Counted from the first letter of the stretch, positions 25,394-34,246 are shown. The stretch: 43,529 bases of DNA from Ktedonobacteria bacterium (GCA_027459785.1 DAIDGU010000086.1:1-43529); one strand, 5' to 3'. The notes: generated by a model from the letters alone, not told the origin. Translations and numbers: made by a program.

Positions 25394-26218
25394 ATGTTAC
25401 AAGCCATCATTGGCCGCAAGGTCGGCATGACGCAAGTCTTCGCCGAGGGCGGCAATGTGATTCCGGTGACGGTGATCGAAGCTGGTCCCTGCACCGTGAC
25501 ACAAGTGAAAACGGTCGAGCGCGACGGCTATGAGGCCGTGCAGATCGGCTATGGCACCAAAAAGCTGAAGAACACCACGCGGCCCGAATTGGGCCACCTG
25601 GGCCATCAGTTGCCGGTGCTGGAAGCGCAGCGCAAGCGCCAGCAACAGCAGCGCCTGAAGTCGCGCGACGCGGCGCGCGAGCGCGGCGAAAGCGGCCTGG
25701 CCGCCGAGACGGCGACCGAGGGCGAAGGCGAAGATACCGAGCAACAGACCGCGACAGCGGAGCGCACCCCCACGCCGCGCCGGCGCGGACGCCAGGGCGG
25801 CGGCCTCGGCCCCTTCCAGGTGTTGCGCGAGGTGCAGGCGCAGGATGGTGCGGCCCCGACCATCGGCCAGGTGGTCGAAGCGGATATCTTCACCACCGGC
25901 GATTTCGTGGATGTCATCGGCACGACCAAAGGCAAAGGCTTCGCTGGCGTGATGAAACGCCACGGCTTCCACGGCGGCCAGCGCACCCACGGCCAGTCCG
26001 ACCGCATGCGCGCCCCTGGCTCGATCGGCGCGGGTACCACCCCCGGTCGTGTTTTCAAAGGCACGCGCATGGCCGGCAAAATGGGCAATGACCGCTGCAC
26101 CCTGCTGGGGTTGGAGGTCATCCAGGCCGACGCGGAGCGCAATCTGCTCGTCGTCAAGGGATCGATCCCTGGCGCGAACGGCGGCATCGTGATCATCAGA
26201 AAGCATCTGGAGAGATAA
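25394..26218 (+). CDS. rplC: 50S ribosomal protein L3 with a charged insertion
   Basis: L3 is an early assembly protein of the large subunit whose extended loop reaches toward the peptidyl transferase centre. The 274 aa exceed the usual 205-215. The excess is an insertion at about residues 73-138: first a Gln/Arg-rich helix (EAQRKRQQQQRLKSRDAARE), then an acidic Glu/Thr part, then TPRRRGRQGGGLGP. The core is intact: MLQAIIGRKVGMTQVF at the start, GTTKGKGFAGVMKRHGF.G and GSIGAGTTPGRVFKG in the loop, and GANGGIVIIR near the end. The insertion is at the surface side of the protein, so it should not disturb the catalytic region. Confidence 0.96.
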   Translation: MLQAIIGRKVGMTQVFAEGGNVIPVTVIEAGPCTVTQVKTVERDGYEAVQIGYGTKKLKNTTRPELGHLGHQLPVLEAQRKRQQQQRLKSRDAARERGESGLAAETATEGEGEDTEQQTATAERTPTPRRRGRQGGGLGPFQVLREVQAQDGAAPTIGQVVEADIFTTGDFVDVIGTTKGKGFAGVMKRHGFHGGQRTHGQSDRMRAPGSIGAGTTPGRVFKGTRMAGKMGNDRCTLLGLEVIQADAERNLLVVKGSIPGANGGIVIIRKHLER

Positions 26219-26221
26219 ACC

Positions 26222-26908
26222 ATGCCAACGGCAAAAGTGTATGACCTGCAAGGCCAGCAGGTGGGCGAGCAGGATCTGGCCGAGGCGGTTTTCGGGATGC
26301 CGGTTCACACCGCCGTGTTGCATCAGGTCGTGACCGCGCAACTGGTCAATCGCCGCCAGGGGAACGCTTCCACCAAGACGCGCGCCCAGGTGAGCGGCGG
26401 CAACAGCAAGCCCTATCGCCAGAAAGGCACCGGTCGCGCCCGCCAGGGTTCGACGCGCGCACCTCAGTTCCGGCACGGCGGCGTGGTCTTTGGCCCACAT
26501 CCGCACGACTACAATAACAAGGTGCCGCGCAAGATGGGGCGCATCGCCATTCGCTCCGCCCTGTCGGATAAGGCGTATAATGAACGCCTGCTGATCATTC
26601 AAGATACAACGATGGAGACACCCAGCACGAAAGAGATGATCGCCTTCTTCAAGGAACTGGCGCTCACTGATGAGGTGCATCGCTACCCCTCGTCGCTCAT
26701 CCTGCTGGCTGAGCGCGACGAAAACTTCGTCCGCTCGATCCGCAACATCCCGTATGTCAAGTACACGCATGTGTCGGCGGTCAACGTGGTCGAGTTGCTC
26801 AAGCACGACTACTTGATCCTGTCGCCCGACGCGGTGACGTTCCTCGAAGAGACGTTCGACGACGGCATCCCGCTGCCGGACGATGACGAGGCGGCGGAAG
26901 AGGAGTAA
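26222..26908 (+). CDS. rplD: 50S ribosomal protein L4 with an acidic C-terminus
   Basis: L4 binds 23S rRNA domain I and lines the exit tunnel; in enterobacteria it also represses the S10 operon. The 228 aa contain the typical loop TKTRAQVSGGNSKPYRQKGTGRARQGSTRAPQ, given here only in part as GGNSKPYRQKGTGRAR, and the following FGPHPHDYNNKVPRKM. The C-terminus ends in a short acidic tail, PDDDEAAEEE, that normal L4 lacks. It starts 3 bases after the rplC stop and ends 5 bases before rplW, a tight operon. Confidence 0.97.
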   Translation: MPTAKVYDLQGQQVGEQDLAEAVFGMPVHTAVLHQVVTAQLVNRRQGNASTKTRAQVSGGNSKPYRQKGTGRARQGSTRAPQFRHGGVVFGPHPHDYNNKVPRKMGRIAIRSALSDKAYNERLLIIQDTTMETPSTKEMIAFFKELALTDEVHRYPSSLILLAERDENFVRSIRNIPYVKYTHVSAVNVVELLKHDYLILSPDAVTFLEETFDDGIPLPDDDEAAEEE

Positions 26909-26913
26909 AGGCA

Positions 26914-27267
26914 ATGGAACTGACCGAAGTCATCCGCCGGGGTATCGTGACGGAGAAAACCGTCGCCATGCAGGAGCCGACGGCCTCGCAAAAGCGTTCG
27001 GTGGAAAAGGGTTGGAAAACCGAAGACCAGTTGACGCATAAGTACGTCTTCGAGGTCGCCCTGACCGCGAACAAAATCCAGATCCGTCAGGCGGTCGAAC
27101 TGATGTTTCCCGACGTGAAGGTGTTGGGCGTCAACACCATGCGCATGCCGGGCAAGGCGCGCACGATGCGCACGCGCCGGGGGTATCGCCGCAGCGAGCC
27201 GAAGCCGTGGAAAAAGGCGATTGTGACGGTGCGCGCGACCGATATCATCCCGCAACTACAACCATAG
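26914..27267 (+). CDS. rplW: 50S ribosomal protein L23
   Basis: L23 is at the rim of the exit tunnel and docks trigger factor and SRP. The 117 aa are somewhat longer than the usual 95-100 because of extra residues near the N-terminus (MQEPTASQKRSVEKGWKTE) placed between the first helix and the strand KYVFEVALTANKIQIRQAV. The C-terminal part carries the basic loop GKARTMRTRRGYRRSEPKPW. AAAGG lies before ATG 26914. The gene sits between rplD and rplB as in other bacteria. Confidence 0.96.
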   Translation: MELTEVIRRGIVTEKTVAMQEPTASQKRSVEKGWKTEDQLTHKYVFEVALTANKIQIRQAVELMFPDVKVLGVNTMRMPGKARTMRTRRGYRRSEPKPWKKAIVTVRATDIIPQLQP

Positions 27268-27293
27268 CCGCTGCTGGCTGAGGAGGAAAGCAC

Positions 27294-28130
27294 ATGCCTA
27301 TTCGGCAATATCGACCGACCTCGCCTGGACGGCGTGGAATGTCGGTCAACACCTTCGAGGAGATCACGCGCTCCAAGCCAGAGCGCAAGCTGCTGGAGCC
27401 GCTGAAGAAGAACGGTGGGCGCAACAACCAGGGGCGCATTACCACGCGCCACCGAGGCGGCGGCGCGAAGCGCATGTATCGCCTCATCGACTTCAAGCGC
27501 AACAAGGACGGCGTGCCGGCCAAGGTGGCGACGATCGAGTATGATCCGAACCGCTCGGCGCGCATCGCGCTCCTGCATTACGTGGATGGCGAGAAGCGCT
27601 ACATCCTGGCACCCCTGGGCCTGAAGGTCGGCGACATGCTGATGTCCGGCCCGGAGGCGGAACCGAAAGTCGGTAACTCGCTGCCGCTGCAAAACATTCC
27701 GCAGGGCATGGTCATCCACAACATCGAGCTGACGCGCGGGCGCGGCGGCCAGTTGGTGCGCGGGGCCGGCACGTCGGCGCAGTTGATGGCGAAAGAGGGC
27801 GACTACGCGCAGGTACGCTTGCCTTCCGGCGAGCAGCGCATGATCCACATCCTCTGCCGGGCCACCATCGGCCAGGTGGGCAACGTGGACCACGCCAATG
27901 AGAGCATCGGCAAGGCGGGCCGCGCTCGCCATATGGGGCTGCGCCCGGAAGTGCGCGGCTCGGTAATGAACCCGGTCGATCACCCGCATGGTGGCGGCGA
28001 AGGCCGCGCGCCGCGTGGTGGCCCGCCGCGCACGCCATGGGGCAAGCCGGCGCTGGGTTTCCGCACGCGCAATAACAAGCGCACCGACAAATTTATCGTG
28101 CGTCGCCGCAACGCGGGCCGCAGTAAATAG
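27294..28130 (+). CDS. rplB: 50S ribosomal protein L2
   Basis: L2 is a primary 23S-binding protein needed for subunit association and peptidyl transfer. Its 278 aa are of standard length. It starts [17 protein letters not shown], contains [18 protein letters not shown] and ends with the conserved [19 protein letters not shown] containing the essential histidine region, followed by KTRKN-like basic residues ([18 protein letters not shown]). GAGGAGGAAAGC precedes ATG 27294. It is 26 bases after rplW and 15 bases before rpsS. Confidence 0.98.
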   Translation: MPIRQYRPTSPGRRGMSVNTFEEITRSKPERKLLEPLKKNGGRNNQGRITTRHRGGGAKRMYRLIDFKRNKDGVPAKVATIEYDPNRSARIALLHYVDGEKRYILAPLGLKVGDMLMSGPEAEPKVGNSLPLQNIPQGMVIHNIELTRGRGGQLVRGAGTSAQLMAKEGDYAQVRLPSGEQRMIHILCRATIGQVGNVDHANESIGKAGRARHMGLRPEVRGSVMNPVDHPHGGGEGRAPRGGPPRTPWGKPALGFRTRNNKRTDKFIVRRRNAGRSK

Positions 28131-28145
28131 AGAGGGTCAACGACG

Positions 28146-28433
28146 ATGTCGCGCTCAACCAAAAAAGGGCCGTATATTCATCCCTCGCTGCGCAAAAAGA
28201 TCATCCAAATGCTGCGTAGCGGCGATAAGAAACTCATCAAAACGTGGTCACGCTCCTCGACGATCCTGCCGCAGATGGTCGGCATGAGCATCGGGGTGCA
28301 TAACGGCAAAACCCACGTGACGGTCTTCATTACCGAAAACATGGTCGGCCACAAGCTGGGCGAATTCGCACCGACGCGCCGGTTCACCGGCCACGCGGGC
28401 AGCAAAGACGAAAAAACGGCTTCACGTCGCTAG
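28146..28433 (+). CDS. rpsS: 30S ribosomal protein S19
   Basis: S19 lies in the head of the small subunit and forms a dimer-like contact with S13. The 95 aa are full length: [18 protein letters not shown] at the start, [13 protein letters not shown] in the centre and [17 protein letters not shown] near the end are diagnostic. The spacing to rplB is 15 bases and to rplV 14 bases, so the three are co-translated from one transcript. Nothing unusual is seen in the protein. Confidence 0.97.
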   Translation: MSRSTKKGPYIHPSLRKKIIQMLRSGDKKLIKTWSRSSTILPQMVGMSIGVHNGKTHVTVFITENMVGHKLGEFAPTRRFTGHAGSKDEKTASRR

Positions 28434-28447
28434 GAAGGAACAGCACA

Positions 28448-28822
28448 ATGGAAGTTCGCGCCATTCTGCGTGACTGCGGCATTCCGCCACGCAAGGTGCG
28501 CCTGGTGACGGAGGCAGTCAAGGGCCGTAAGGTCAATGTTGCACTGGACCTGCTGCGCTACATCCCGAACGCTTCGGCGCAGCCGATCTTGAATCTGCTG
28601 AAGTCCGCCGTCGCCAACGCCGAAAACAACTACGCGCTGGATCCGAACGAGATGTACATCGTGCAGATCGTCGCCGATCCCGCGCCGACGATCAAACGCT
28701 TCAAGGTGGCATCGCGCCGGGGCATGGTTCGCATCATGAAGCGCCGCACGCACATCACCGTTGTCATCTCGGATGAGTACGATCTCATCCCCCGTGAATA
28801 TCAGAAGAAGTACAGCCGCTGA
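28448..28822 (+). CDS. rplV: 50S ribosomal protein L22
   Basis: L22 has a globular domain on the surface and a long beta-hairpin that lines the exit tunnel near the macrolide site. The 124 aa begin MEVRAILRDCGIPPRKVRL and contain LLKSAVANAENNYALDP and the hairpin region FKVASRRGMVRIMKRRTHITVVI. AGGAAGGAAC lies before ATG 28448. A 64-base gap precedes rpsC. Confidence 0.97.
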   Translation: MEVRAILRDCGIPPRKVRLVTEAVKGRKVNVALDLLRYIPNASAQPILNLLKSAVANAENNYALDPNEMYIVQIVADPAPTIKRFKVASRRGMVRIMKRRTHITVVISDEYDLIPREYQKKYSR

Positions 28823-28886
28823 GGCGCAGTAGCGGGAGGCCACCCGACGCCTGCCGCCTCGTACACAACACAGAGGAAGGTGCCAT

Positions 28887-30008
28887 TTGGGACACAAAGT
28901 TCATCCGATGGGCTTCCGGCTTGGCGTCATCAAGGGGTGGCAGTCACGCTGGTACGCCGACAAAAACTATAAAGAACTGCTGGCGGAAGACATCGCCATC
29001 CGCAAGCTGATCACCAAAGAGTTGGTCAACGCCGGCATCGCGCGCATCGAAATCGAGCGCGTGGCGGGGACGCAGATCTCGGTGACGATCTACACGGCGA
29101 AGCCGGGCGTCGTCATCGGCAAAAGCGGCGAAAAGGTGGAGCGCCTGCGCCTGTCGCTGGAAAAGCTGACCAAGAAGAAAGTTCACCCGAAGATCATGGA
29201 GATCCGCCAGCCGGAACTGGAAGCGGTGCTGGTGGCGGCGAGCATCGCCGAGCAGCTCGAAAAGCGCATCTCATTCCGCCGCGCCATGAAACAGGCCGTG
29301 CAGAAGACGATGAAGGCGGGCGCGCTGGGCGTCAAGATCATTAGCTCTGGCCGCCTGGGTGGCGCGGAGATCGCGCGCACGGAGCGCGAAGTGGACGGCT
29401 CGGTGCCGCTGCAGACGCTGCGGGCGGATATCGACTTCGCCATCGGCGTCGCGCATACCACCTATGGCACGATCGGCATCAAGGTGTGGATCTATCGCGG
29501 CGACATCCTGCCCGGCACGCGCCGCCAGGTGTCGGCGACGCCGGCGGATATGACGGGCGAGCGCCCGCCACGCCGCGAGAATCGGCGCGACGACCGTGGT
29601 CCGCGCCGCGATGGTGGTGGTCGCCGCGATGATCGCGGTGGTGGCCGCCGCGATGGCGGTGGTTATGGTGGTGGTGGCGGCGGTGGCGGGTTCCGCCGCG
29701 AGGGTGGCCCGCCGCGCCCAATGGGCGAGGGTGGTCCCCGCCCGCCACGTCCGCTGGGCGAGGGTGGTCCAAGGCCGCCGCGCCCGCTGGGTGAAGGGGG
29801 ACCGCGTCCGCCACGGCCCGCTGGTGAGGGTGGGCCGCGCCCGCCACGACCGGCAGGTGAGGGTGGGCCGCGCCCGCCACGGCCCGCTGGCGAAGGTGGT
29901 TCCCGCCCGCCGGCTGGCCCTGTCAACCAGGCCGCGCCGGCCAATGGCGAAAATCCTGCTGCTCCGGCACCCGCACCGGCCCCTGAGCAGAAGCCCGAAA
30001 CAGAGTAG
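28887..30008 (+). CDS. rpsC: 30S ribosomal protein S3 with a long Arg/Gly/Pro repeat tail
   Basis: S3 forms, with S4 and S5, the mRNA entry site and its helicase activity. Residues 1 to about 210 are a normal S3: [17 protein letters not shown], the KH-domain GxxG loop in [15 protein letters not shown], and [13 protein letters not shown]. Residues 225-373 are an extra disordered tail: an Arg/Asp/Gly-rich part ([17 protein letters not shown]), a run of eight Gly around residue 258, then five 11-residue units [12 protein letters not shown] at 280-334, and an Ala/Pro-rich end. Usual length is 210-240, here 373. The start is TTG 28887 with GAGGAAGG 6 bases upstream. The tail is encoded in the same frame without break and is followed by a hairpin before rplP. 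Confidence 0.96.
   Translation: MGHKVHPMGFRLGVIKGWQSRWYADKNYKELLAEDIAIRKLITKELVNAGIARIEIERVAGTQISVTIYTAKPGVVIGKSGEKVERLRLSLEKLTKKKVHPKIMEIRQPELEAVLVAASIAEQLEKRISFRRAMKQAVQKTMKAGALGVKIISSGRLGGAEIARTEREVDGSVPLQTLRADIDFAIGVAHTTYGTIGIKVWIYRGDILPGTRRQVSATPADMTGERPPRRENRRDDRGPRRDGGGRRDDRGGGRRDGGGYGGGGGGGGFRREGGPPRPMGEGGPRPPRPLGEGGPRPPRPLGEGGPRPPRPAGEGGPRPPRPAGEGGPRPPRPAGEGGSRPPAGPVNQAAPANGENPAAPAPAPAPEQKPETE
29724..29888 (+). repeat. 33-bp tandem repeat inside rpsC
   Basis: Five in-frame units of 33 bases start at 29724, 29757, 29790, 29823 and 29856, each encoding [11 protein letters not shown] or [11 protein letters not shown]; a sixth degenerate unit follows at 29889. The third to fifth end in Ala, the first two in Leu. 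The units differ mostly at third codon positions, so the amino acid sequence is kept while the DNA diverges. Confidence 0.9.
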
Positions 30009-30014
30009 GAGCGT

Positions 30015-30050
30015 AACGGGAGCAGGCGCAGCAGGCGAACCACTCCCGTT
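30015..30050 (+). other. hairpin between rpsC and rplP
   Basis: AACGGGAG at 30015-30022 pairs with CTCCCGTT at 30043-30050 across a 20-base loop containing two copies of GCAGGCG or CAGGCG. Two T residues follow. It may act as an attenuator or a processing site within the operon. Confidence 0.45.
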
Positions 30051-30072
30051 TTGCCGGAGGAAGTAAGAAGCT

Positions 30073-30504
30073 ATGTTGTTGTCACCATCGCGGACGAAGT
30101 TCCGCAAGCAGCACCGGGGCAATATGCGGGGCGAGGCCCATCGCGGCAACACGATCGCGTTCGGCGAATATGCCCTGCAAGCGCTCGAACCCTGCTGGAT
30201 GGAAGCGAAGCAGATCGAGGCCGCGCGCCGCGCCATCAACCACGAGTTGAAACGTGGCGGCAAGGTGTGGATTCGCGTGTTCCCCGATAAACCCGTCACG
30301 GCCAAGCCGGCGGAAACCCGCATGGGCAGCGGCAAGGGCGCGCCGGACCATTGGGTCAGCGTCGTCAAGCCGGGCCGCATCCTGTTCGAGGTGGGCGGCG
30401 TGCAGGAAGACCTCGCCCGCGAGGCGATGCGCTTGGCCGCGCACAAACTGCCCATCAAGACGAAGTTCATCATAAAGGGGGAGGCGGAAAGTGTCGAAGA
30501 ATAA
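30073..30504 (+). CDS. rplP: 50S ribosomal protein L16
   Basis: L16 helps position A-site tRNA on the large subunit. The 143 aa begin [16 protein letters not shown] and include the diagnostic [36 protein letters not shown] and GKGAP.HWV; the arginine that is hydroxylated in some bacteria lies in the loop ETRMGSGKG region. GGAGGAAG lies before ATG 30073. The gene is followed after 29 bases by rpmC. Length and sequence are ordinary. Confidence 0.97.
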   Translation: MLLSPSRTKFRKQHRGNMRGEAHRGNTIAFGEYALQALEPCWMEAKQIEAARRAINHELKRGGKVWIRVFPDKPVTAKPAETRMGSGKGAPDHWVSVVKPGRILFEVGGVQEDLAREAMRLAAHKLPIKTKFIIKGEAESVEE

Positions 30505-30533
30505 GTTCCGCGCCCCGCGCCAGGAGGTATGCG

Positions 30534-30845
30534 GTGAGTAAGGTTAGCGAAGAGCGCCGCGAGATCCGCGAGATGACGCTGGAAACCGCCGTGGAAGAAC
30601 TCGCCAAATCACGCCGCAACCTCTTTGATCTGCGTCTGCAACAGGGACGCGGCGAGGTGAAGGACGTGCGCGAGTTCGCCAAGACGAAAAAGCGCGTCGC
30701 CCGCCTGATGTATAAGGTCCACGCGGAAACGCATTTCGCGTTGGACGAAGACGCGGCAGATGATGAGGATCTCAGCGAGACGGACGCCGCCGCTGAGGAC
30801 ACGACGGCAATTGCCGATGACGAGACCACCGAGGACGAGGAGTAA
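30534..30845 (+). CDS. rpmC: 50S ribosomal protein L29 with an acidic tail
   Basis: L29 sits at the exit tunnel rim next to L23. Residues 1 to about 65 are the normal two-helix protein (EIREMTLETAVEELAKSRR, then LFDLRLQQGRGEVKDVREF and the Lys-rich KTKKRVARL). Residues 70-103 form an added acidic tail rich in Asp, Glu, Ala and Thr and ending EDEE. The usual length is 62-75, here 103. The start is GTG 30534 with a perfect AGGAGG 6 bases upstream; the ATG at 30529 is out of frame and stops at once. The stop is 3 bases before rpsQ, which has a similar tail. Confidence 0.93.
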   Translation: MSKVSEERREIREMTLETAVEELAKSRRNLFDLRLQQGRGEVKDVREFAKTKKRVARLMYKVHAETHFALDEDAADDEDLSETDAAAEDTTAIADDETTEDEE

Positions 30846-30848
30846 GCC

Positions 30849-31196
30849 ATGACCCAACCAGGAACGACTGAGGCTCCCGCCCATCGCCGGCAGGTGAAAG
30901 TGGGGCGCGTCGTCAGCGACAAGATGCAGAAAACCATCGTTGTCGCCGTCGAATCCTTCAAGCAGCATCCGCTGTATAAGAAAAATTATCGTTGGACCAA
31001 GCGCTATAAAGCGCATGACGAAGAGAACACCGCCCGTGTGGGCGATATCGTGCGCATCGAAGAGTGCCGCCCGCTGAGCAAAGAGAAGCGGTGGCTCTTG
31101 GTCGAGATCATGACGCGCGGCAACCAAGCGCCTGCCGTCGATGAGATTGCGACCGCCGATGTGACCGAAACAGACGCGGCGGAGGACGAGGAGTAG
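30849..31196 (+). CDS. rpsQ: 30S ribosomal protein S17 with extended ends
   Basis: S17 is an early-binding protein of the small subunit body with an OB fold. The core at about residues 12-90 is typical: [45 protein letters not shown] is represented here by its part [17 protein letters not shown], then KRWLLVEI. An N-terminal addition of about 10 residues and an acidic C-terminal tail ([15 protein letters not shown]) bring the length to 115 against the usual 80-90. The tail resembles that of L29, encoded immediately upstream. Confidence 0.95.
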   Translation: MTQPGTTEAPAHRRQVKVGRVVSDKMQKTIVVAVESFKQHPLYKKNYRWTKRYKAHDEENTARVGDIVRIEECRPLSKEKRWLLVEIMTRGNQAPAVDEIATADVTETDAAEDEE

Positions 31197-31200
31197 TACC

Positions 31201-31569
31201 ATGATTCAGCCGCAAACGCGCCTGAAAGTCGCCGATAACACCGGCGCCCGCGAGATTATGTGCATCCGCATCATGGGTGGTGGCCGCAAGAAGGCCGCTG
31301 AGGTCGGCGACGTGATCAAAGCCTCAGTAAAAAACGCCATGCCCAACGGTGCGGTCAAAAAAGGTGAGGTCGTCACCGCCGTCATCGTGCGCATCACCAA
31401 GGAATATGGTCGCGCCGATGGCTCGTATATCCGCTTCGATGATAACGCGGCGGTGATCCTGAGCGCGGGCAACAACCCACGTGGCACGCGCATCTTTGGC
31501 CCCGTCGCGCGCGAGCTGCGCAACAAGAACTTTATGAAGATCGTGTCGCTCGCGCCGGAGGTGTTGTAG
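31201..31569 (+). CDS. rplN: 50S ribosomal protein L14
   Basis: L14 lies at the subunit interface and contributes to bridges with the small subunit; it is also the docking site of the silencing factor RsfS. The 122 aa begin [19 protein letters not shown] and include IRRPDGSYI-like sequence ([17 protein letters not shown]) and [13 protein letters not shown]. It begins 4 bases after the rpsQ stop and ends 2 bases before rplX. Length and sequence are ordinary, with none of the added tails of its neighbours. Confidence 0.98.
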   Translation: MIQPQTRLKVADNTGAREIMCIRIMGGGRKKAAEVGDVIKASVKNAMPNGAVKKGEVVTAVIVRITKEYGRADGSYIRFDDNAAVILSAGNNPRGTRIFGPVARELRNKNFMKIVSLAPEVL

Positions 31570-31571
31570 CC

Positions 31572-31961
31572 ATGACGAAATCTATTATCAAGCCGCTGCA
31601 TAAAGCGAAGCTGCATGTGCATAAGGGCGATACGGTCAAGATCATCGCCGGCAAGGATCGCGGGCAGGAGGGGCGCGTGGAGCGTACCTTCCCGCGCACC
31701 GAGCGGGTCATCGTGGAGGGCCACAACATTGCCAAGCGGCACCTGAAAGCGCGTGGCCCCACCCAGCCCGGCGGCATCATCGAGAAGGCGATGCCGATTC
31801 ACGTCTCGAACGTGATGGTGATCTGCACCGAATGCGGCAACCCGACGCGCATCGCCCACGACCGCGTGCCACAGGGCAGCGACCAAAAGGTGCGCGTGCG
31901 CCGGATCTGCAAGAAGTGCGGCAAGCCCATTCAGGAACGCACGCGGACAACGGGGGAGTAG
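31572..31961 (+). CDS. rplX: 50S ribosomal protein L24
   Basis: L24 is an assembly initiator of the large subunit and lies near the tunnel exit. The 129 aa contain a KOW motif (KGDTVKIIAGKDRGQEGRV) and the typical VEGHNIAKRHLKA. The C-terminal region holds two CxxC pairs (CTECGNPTRI and CKKCGKPI), a zinc-ribbon form found in many non-proteobacterial L24 proteins. The usual length is 100-115; the extra residues surround the zinc site. The gene follows rplN by 2 bases. Confidence 0.97.
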   Translation: MTKSIIKPLHKAKLHVHKGDTVKIIAGKDRGQEGRVERTFPRTERVIVEGHNIAKRHLKARGPTQPGGIIEKAMPIHVSNVMVICTECGNPTRIAHDRVPQGSDQKVRVRRICKKCGKPIQERTRTTGE

Positions 31962-31967
31962 TGAGCG

Positions 31968-32513
31968 ATGGCGACATCACGTATGCAAGAGCGCTACGCC
32001 AGCGAGATCGCGCCGGCGCTCAAAGCGCATTTCAACTTTACGAGTGCCATGCAGGTGCCGAAGCTGGTGAAAGTGGTCATCAACATCGGCATGGGCGAGG
32101 CCATCCAAAACAATAAAGCGATGGAGAACGCCACCCGTGACCTGGCGGAGATCACCGGCCAACATGCTGTCGTGACCAAGGCCAAGAAGTCCGTCGCCGC
32201 TTTCAAGCTGCGCGAAGGCATGGCCATCGGCTGCATGGTGACTCTGCGCGGCCCGCGCATGTATGACTTCCTGGATAAGCTGATCAATGTCGCCCTGCCC
32301 CGGCAGCGCGACTTCCAGGGCGTTTCCGGCGATGCCTTTGACGGGCGCGGCAATTATACCCTGGGCGTGAAAGAACAGTTGATCTTCCCGGAGATCGACT
32401 ATGACAAAATCGACAAAGTGCGCGGCATGGAAGTGACCATCGTGACGACCGCCCGCACTGATGAAGAGGGCCGCCAGTTGCTTCAGCTGCTGGGGATGCC
32501 GTTCAAGAAATAA
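31968..32513 (+). CDS. rplE: 50S ribosomal protein L5
   Basis: L5 binds 5S rRNA and touches P-site tRNA. The 181 aa are standard: [20 protein letters not shown] near the start, the segment [19 protein letters not shown], then [17 protein letters not shown] and [18 protein letters not shown]. It starts 6 bases after rplX, with ribosome binding site overlap GGGGGAGTAGTGAGC. Nothing unusual is seen. Confidence 0.98.
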   Translation: MATSRMQERYASEIAPALKAHFNFTSAMQVPKLVKVVINIGMGEAIQNNKAMENATRDLAEITGQHAVVTKAKKSVAAFKLREGMAIGCMVTLRGPRMYDFLDKLINVALPRQRDFQGVSGDAFDGRGNYTLGVKEQLIFPEIDYDKIDKVRGMEVTIVTTARTDEEGRQLLQLLGMPFKK

Positions 32514-32522
32514 GAGGATTGC

Positions 32523-32708
32523 ATGGCGAAGATCTCAATGATCGTGAAATCCCAGCGCAAGCCGAAGTTTTCTGTGCGCCAGCACAATCGCTGTAGCATC
32601 TGTGGTCGCCCGCGCGCGTATATGCGCCCCTTCGGGTTGTGCCGCATCTGCTTCCGTGAGCGCGCCCTGCGGGGCGAGTTGCCTGGCGTGACGAAGTCGA
32701 GCTGGTAA
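32523..32708 (+). CDS. rpsZ: 30S ribosomal protein S14, zinc-binding type Z
   Basis: S14 lies in the 30S head. This is the short zinc-binding form (61 aa): CSICGRP at about residues 24-30 and CRICF at about 40-44 provide the four zinc ligands, with [12 protein letters not shown] as the family signature. The zinc-free long form (about 100 aa) is not in this window. The type is typical of Gram-positive bacteria, Chloroflexota and Thermus. It lies 9 bases after rplE. Confidence 0.97.
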   Translation: MAKISMIVKSQRKPKFSVRQHNRCSICGRPRAYMRPFGLCRICFRERALRGELPGVTKSSW

Positions 32709-32730
32709 GCGCAGGTAAAGGAAAAACGCG

Positions 32731-33126
32731 ATGAACATGACCGATCCCATCGCAGATATGCTGACGCGCATCCGCAATGCGGCGCTGGCGCGGCAACTGC
32801 GCACATCGATTCCGGCCTCGAACATGAAATTGGCCATCGCCAAGATCTTGAAAGAGGAAGGGTATATCAAAGATTTCGAGTTGGTCAAGGACAATCCGCA
32901 GGGGACGATTCGCGTGACCCTGCGCTATGTCGAAAAACGGCCTGTCGTGACGCAACTCAAGCGGGTGAGCAAGCCCGGCCTGCGCGTTTACACGCGGCGC
33001 GATGACATCCCCCGCGTGCGCGACGGCCTGGGAACCGCCATCATCTCGACGCCCAAGGGGCTGATGACAGGCCGCAAAGCCTATCAGCTTGGCATGGGTG
33101 GCGAAGTCGTGTGTTATGTCTGGTAG
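32731..33126 (+). CDS. rpsH: 30S ribosomal protein S8
   Basis: S8 binds the central domain of 16S rRNA and is the translational repressor of the spc operon in E. coli. The 131 aa contain [14 protein letters not shown] at the start, the C-terminal signature [15 protein letters not shown] and GGEVVCYVW at the end. AAAGGAAA lies before ATG 32731. A 130-base gap with a hairpin follows, which is unusual before rplF. Confidence 0.98.
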   Translation: MNMTDPIADMLTRIRNAALARQLRTSIPASNMKLAIAKILKEEGYIKDFELVKDNPQGTIRVTLRYVEKRPVVTQLKRVSKPGLRVYTRRDDIPRVRDGLGTAIISTPKGLMTGRKAYQLGMGGEVVCYVW

Positions 33127-33136
33127 CGTCGCACCT

Positions 33137-33154
33137 AACCCGCCACGGCGGGTT
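33137..33154 (+). other. hairpin between rpsH and rplF
   Basis: AACCCGC, CACG, GCGGGTT: a perfect 7-bp stem with a tetraloop, 11 bases after the rpsH stop and followed by TCG, so no U-run. The 130-base spacer 33127-33256 could be a leader or a processing site; no promoter is obvious. Confidence 0.45.
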
Positions 33155-33256
33155 TCGTGGCCCACGGCCCTTAGGCGCGGTTTCAACCACCCGCACTAAG
33201 CACGTTGCGGCCCGCGCTGACGCACCAGGCGCAAAATGATATTCGGGAGCTAAGAA

Positions 33257-33814
33257 ATGTCTCGTATTGGTAAGAAGCCCATCCCAATGGCTAAGGGCGT
33301 CACCGTCGAGATCGGGCAGGGCAACGTGGTAACAGTCAAAGGCCCGAAGGGGACACTGCAACGCCAGTTCTCGCCCGATATCACCATCGCCCAGCAGGAT
33401 GGCACCCTGAGCGTCACGCGGCCCGACGACAGCCAGACGCACAAGGCCATGCACGGCCTCACGCGCACGCTGCTGGCGAACATGGTTACAGGCGTGACGA
33501 CCGGTTTCACGAAGTCGCTGGAGATCAGTGGTACCGGCTATCGCGTGGCGAAAGTCGGCACGAATCTGGTCTTTCAGGTCGGCTATTCCCATCCCGTCCA
33601 GGTCGATCCGCCGGCGGGCATCGAGTTCGCCGTCGATGGCGTCACCAAGTGTACGGTGAGCGGCATCGACAAATATATGGTCGGCCAGGTGGCCGCGCAA
33701 ATCCGCGATATCCGCAAGCCTGAACCCTATAAAGGCAAGGGCATCAAATACGCCAATGAGGTCATCCGCCGCAAGGCTGGCAAAGCTGGCAAGGTGGGCG
33801 GAAAGAAGAAGTAA
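33257..33814 (+). CDS. rplF: 50S ribosomal protein L6
   Basis: L6 lies at the base of the factor-binding stalk near the sarcin-ricin loop. The 185 aa begin [19 protein letters not shown] and have the diagnostic [23 protein letters not shown] region and the C-terminal signature [25 protein letters not shown] lies about 8 bases before ATG 33257. It is followed after 3 bases by rplR. Length and sequence are ordinary. Confidence 0.98.
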   Translation: MSRIGKKPIPMAKGVTVEIGQGNVVTVKGPKGTLQRQFSPDITIAQQDGTLSVTRPDDSQTHKAMHGLTRTLLANMVTGVTTGFTKSLEISGTGYRVAKVGTNLVFQVGYSHPVQVDPPAGIEFAVDGVTKCTVSGIDKYMVGQVAAQIRDIRKPEPYKGKGIKYANEVIRRKAGKAGKVGGKKK

Positions 33815-33817
33815 ACG

Positions 33818-34246
33818 ATGATCAAACAGTTCAATTCCAACAAGGCCCGTCAGCGGCGGCACCAGCGCGTGCGCAAACGTGTCGCCGGCACGTCGGCCCG
33901 CCCACGGTTGTCGGTCTTCCGCAGCAGCAAGCATATTTATGCGCAGATTGTGGATGATAGCACCGGGCGCACGTTGGTCGCGGCGTCGTCGATGGAACCG
34001 GATCTGCGTAAGGTGAAGGCGACTGCGGCGCCCCCAGCAGGGGAAGGTGCCGAGCCAGCGAAAGGGCTGGCGGGCATCGAGGCGAACGCCAAAGTGGCGC
34101 TGGCGCGCGCGATTGGCCGCGCGGTGGCGGAGCGCGCGAAAGCGCAGAACATCAGCCAGGTGGTCTTCGATCGCGGCGGCTACCAGTATCACGGACGAGT
34201 CGCCGCTGTGGCGACCGGTGCGCGCGAGGGAGGGCTAGACTTCTAA
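33818..34246 (+). CDS. rplR: 50S ribosomal protein L18 with a small insertion
   Basis: L18 binds 5S rRNA together with L5 and L25-type proteins. The 142 aa exceed the usual 115-122. The extra residues are an Ala/Pro-rich stretch at about 68-86 ([18 protein letters not shown]) between the strand [12 protein letters not shown] and the helix [18 protein letters not shown]. The remaining core, [20 protein letters not shown] and [16 protein letters not shown], is normal. The stop overlaps the rpsE start (TAATG). Confidence 0.96.
   Translation: MIKQFNSNKARQRRHQRVRKRVAGTSARPRLSVFRSSKHIYAQIVDDSTGRTLVAASSMEPDLRKVKATAAPPAGEGAEPAKGLAGIEANAKVALARAIGRAVAERAKAQNISQVVFDRGGYQYHGRVAAVATGAREGGLDF

Noticed and set aside
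25397..26914. Long antisense open frames opposite ribosomal and helicase genes (for example 25397-26914, 29271-30473, 33041-34192, 17549-18802)
   Set aside because: These are mirror frames caused by high GC and biased third positions; their products are His/Arg/Gly-rich without motifs and lack ribosome binding sites.
29724..29888. CRISPR-like repeats in rpsC
   Set aside because: The units are directly adjacent, multiples of three and in frame with S3; they encode a peptide repeat.
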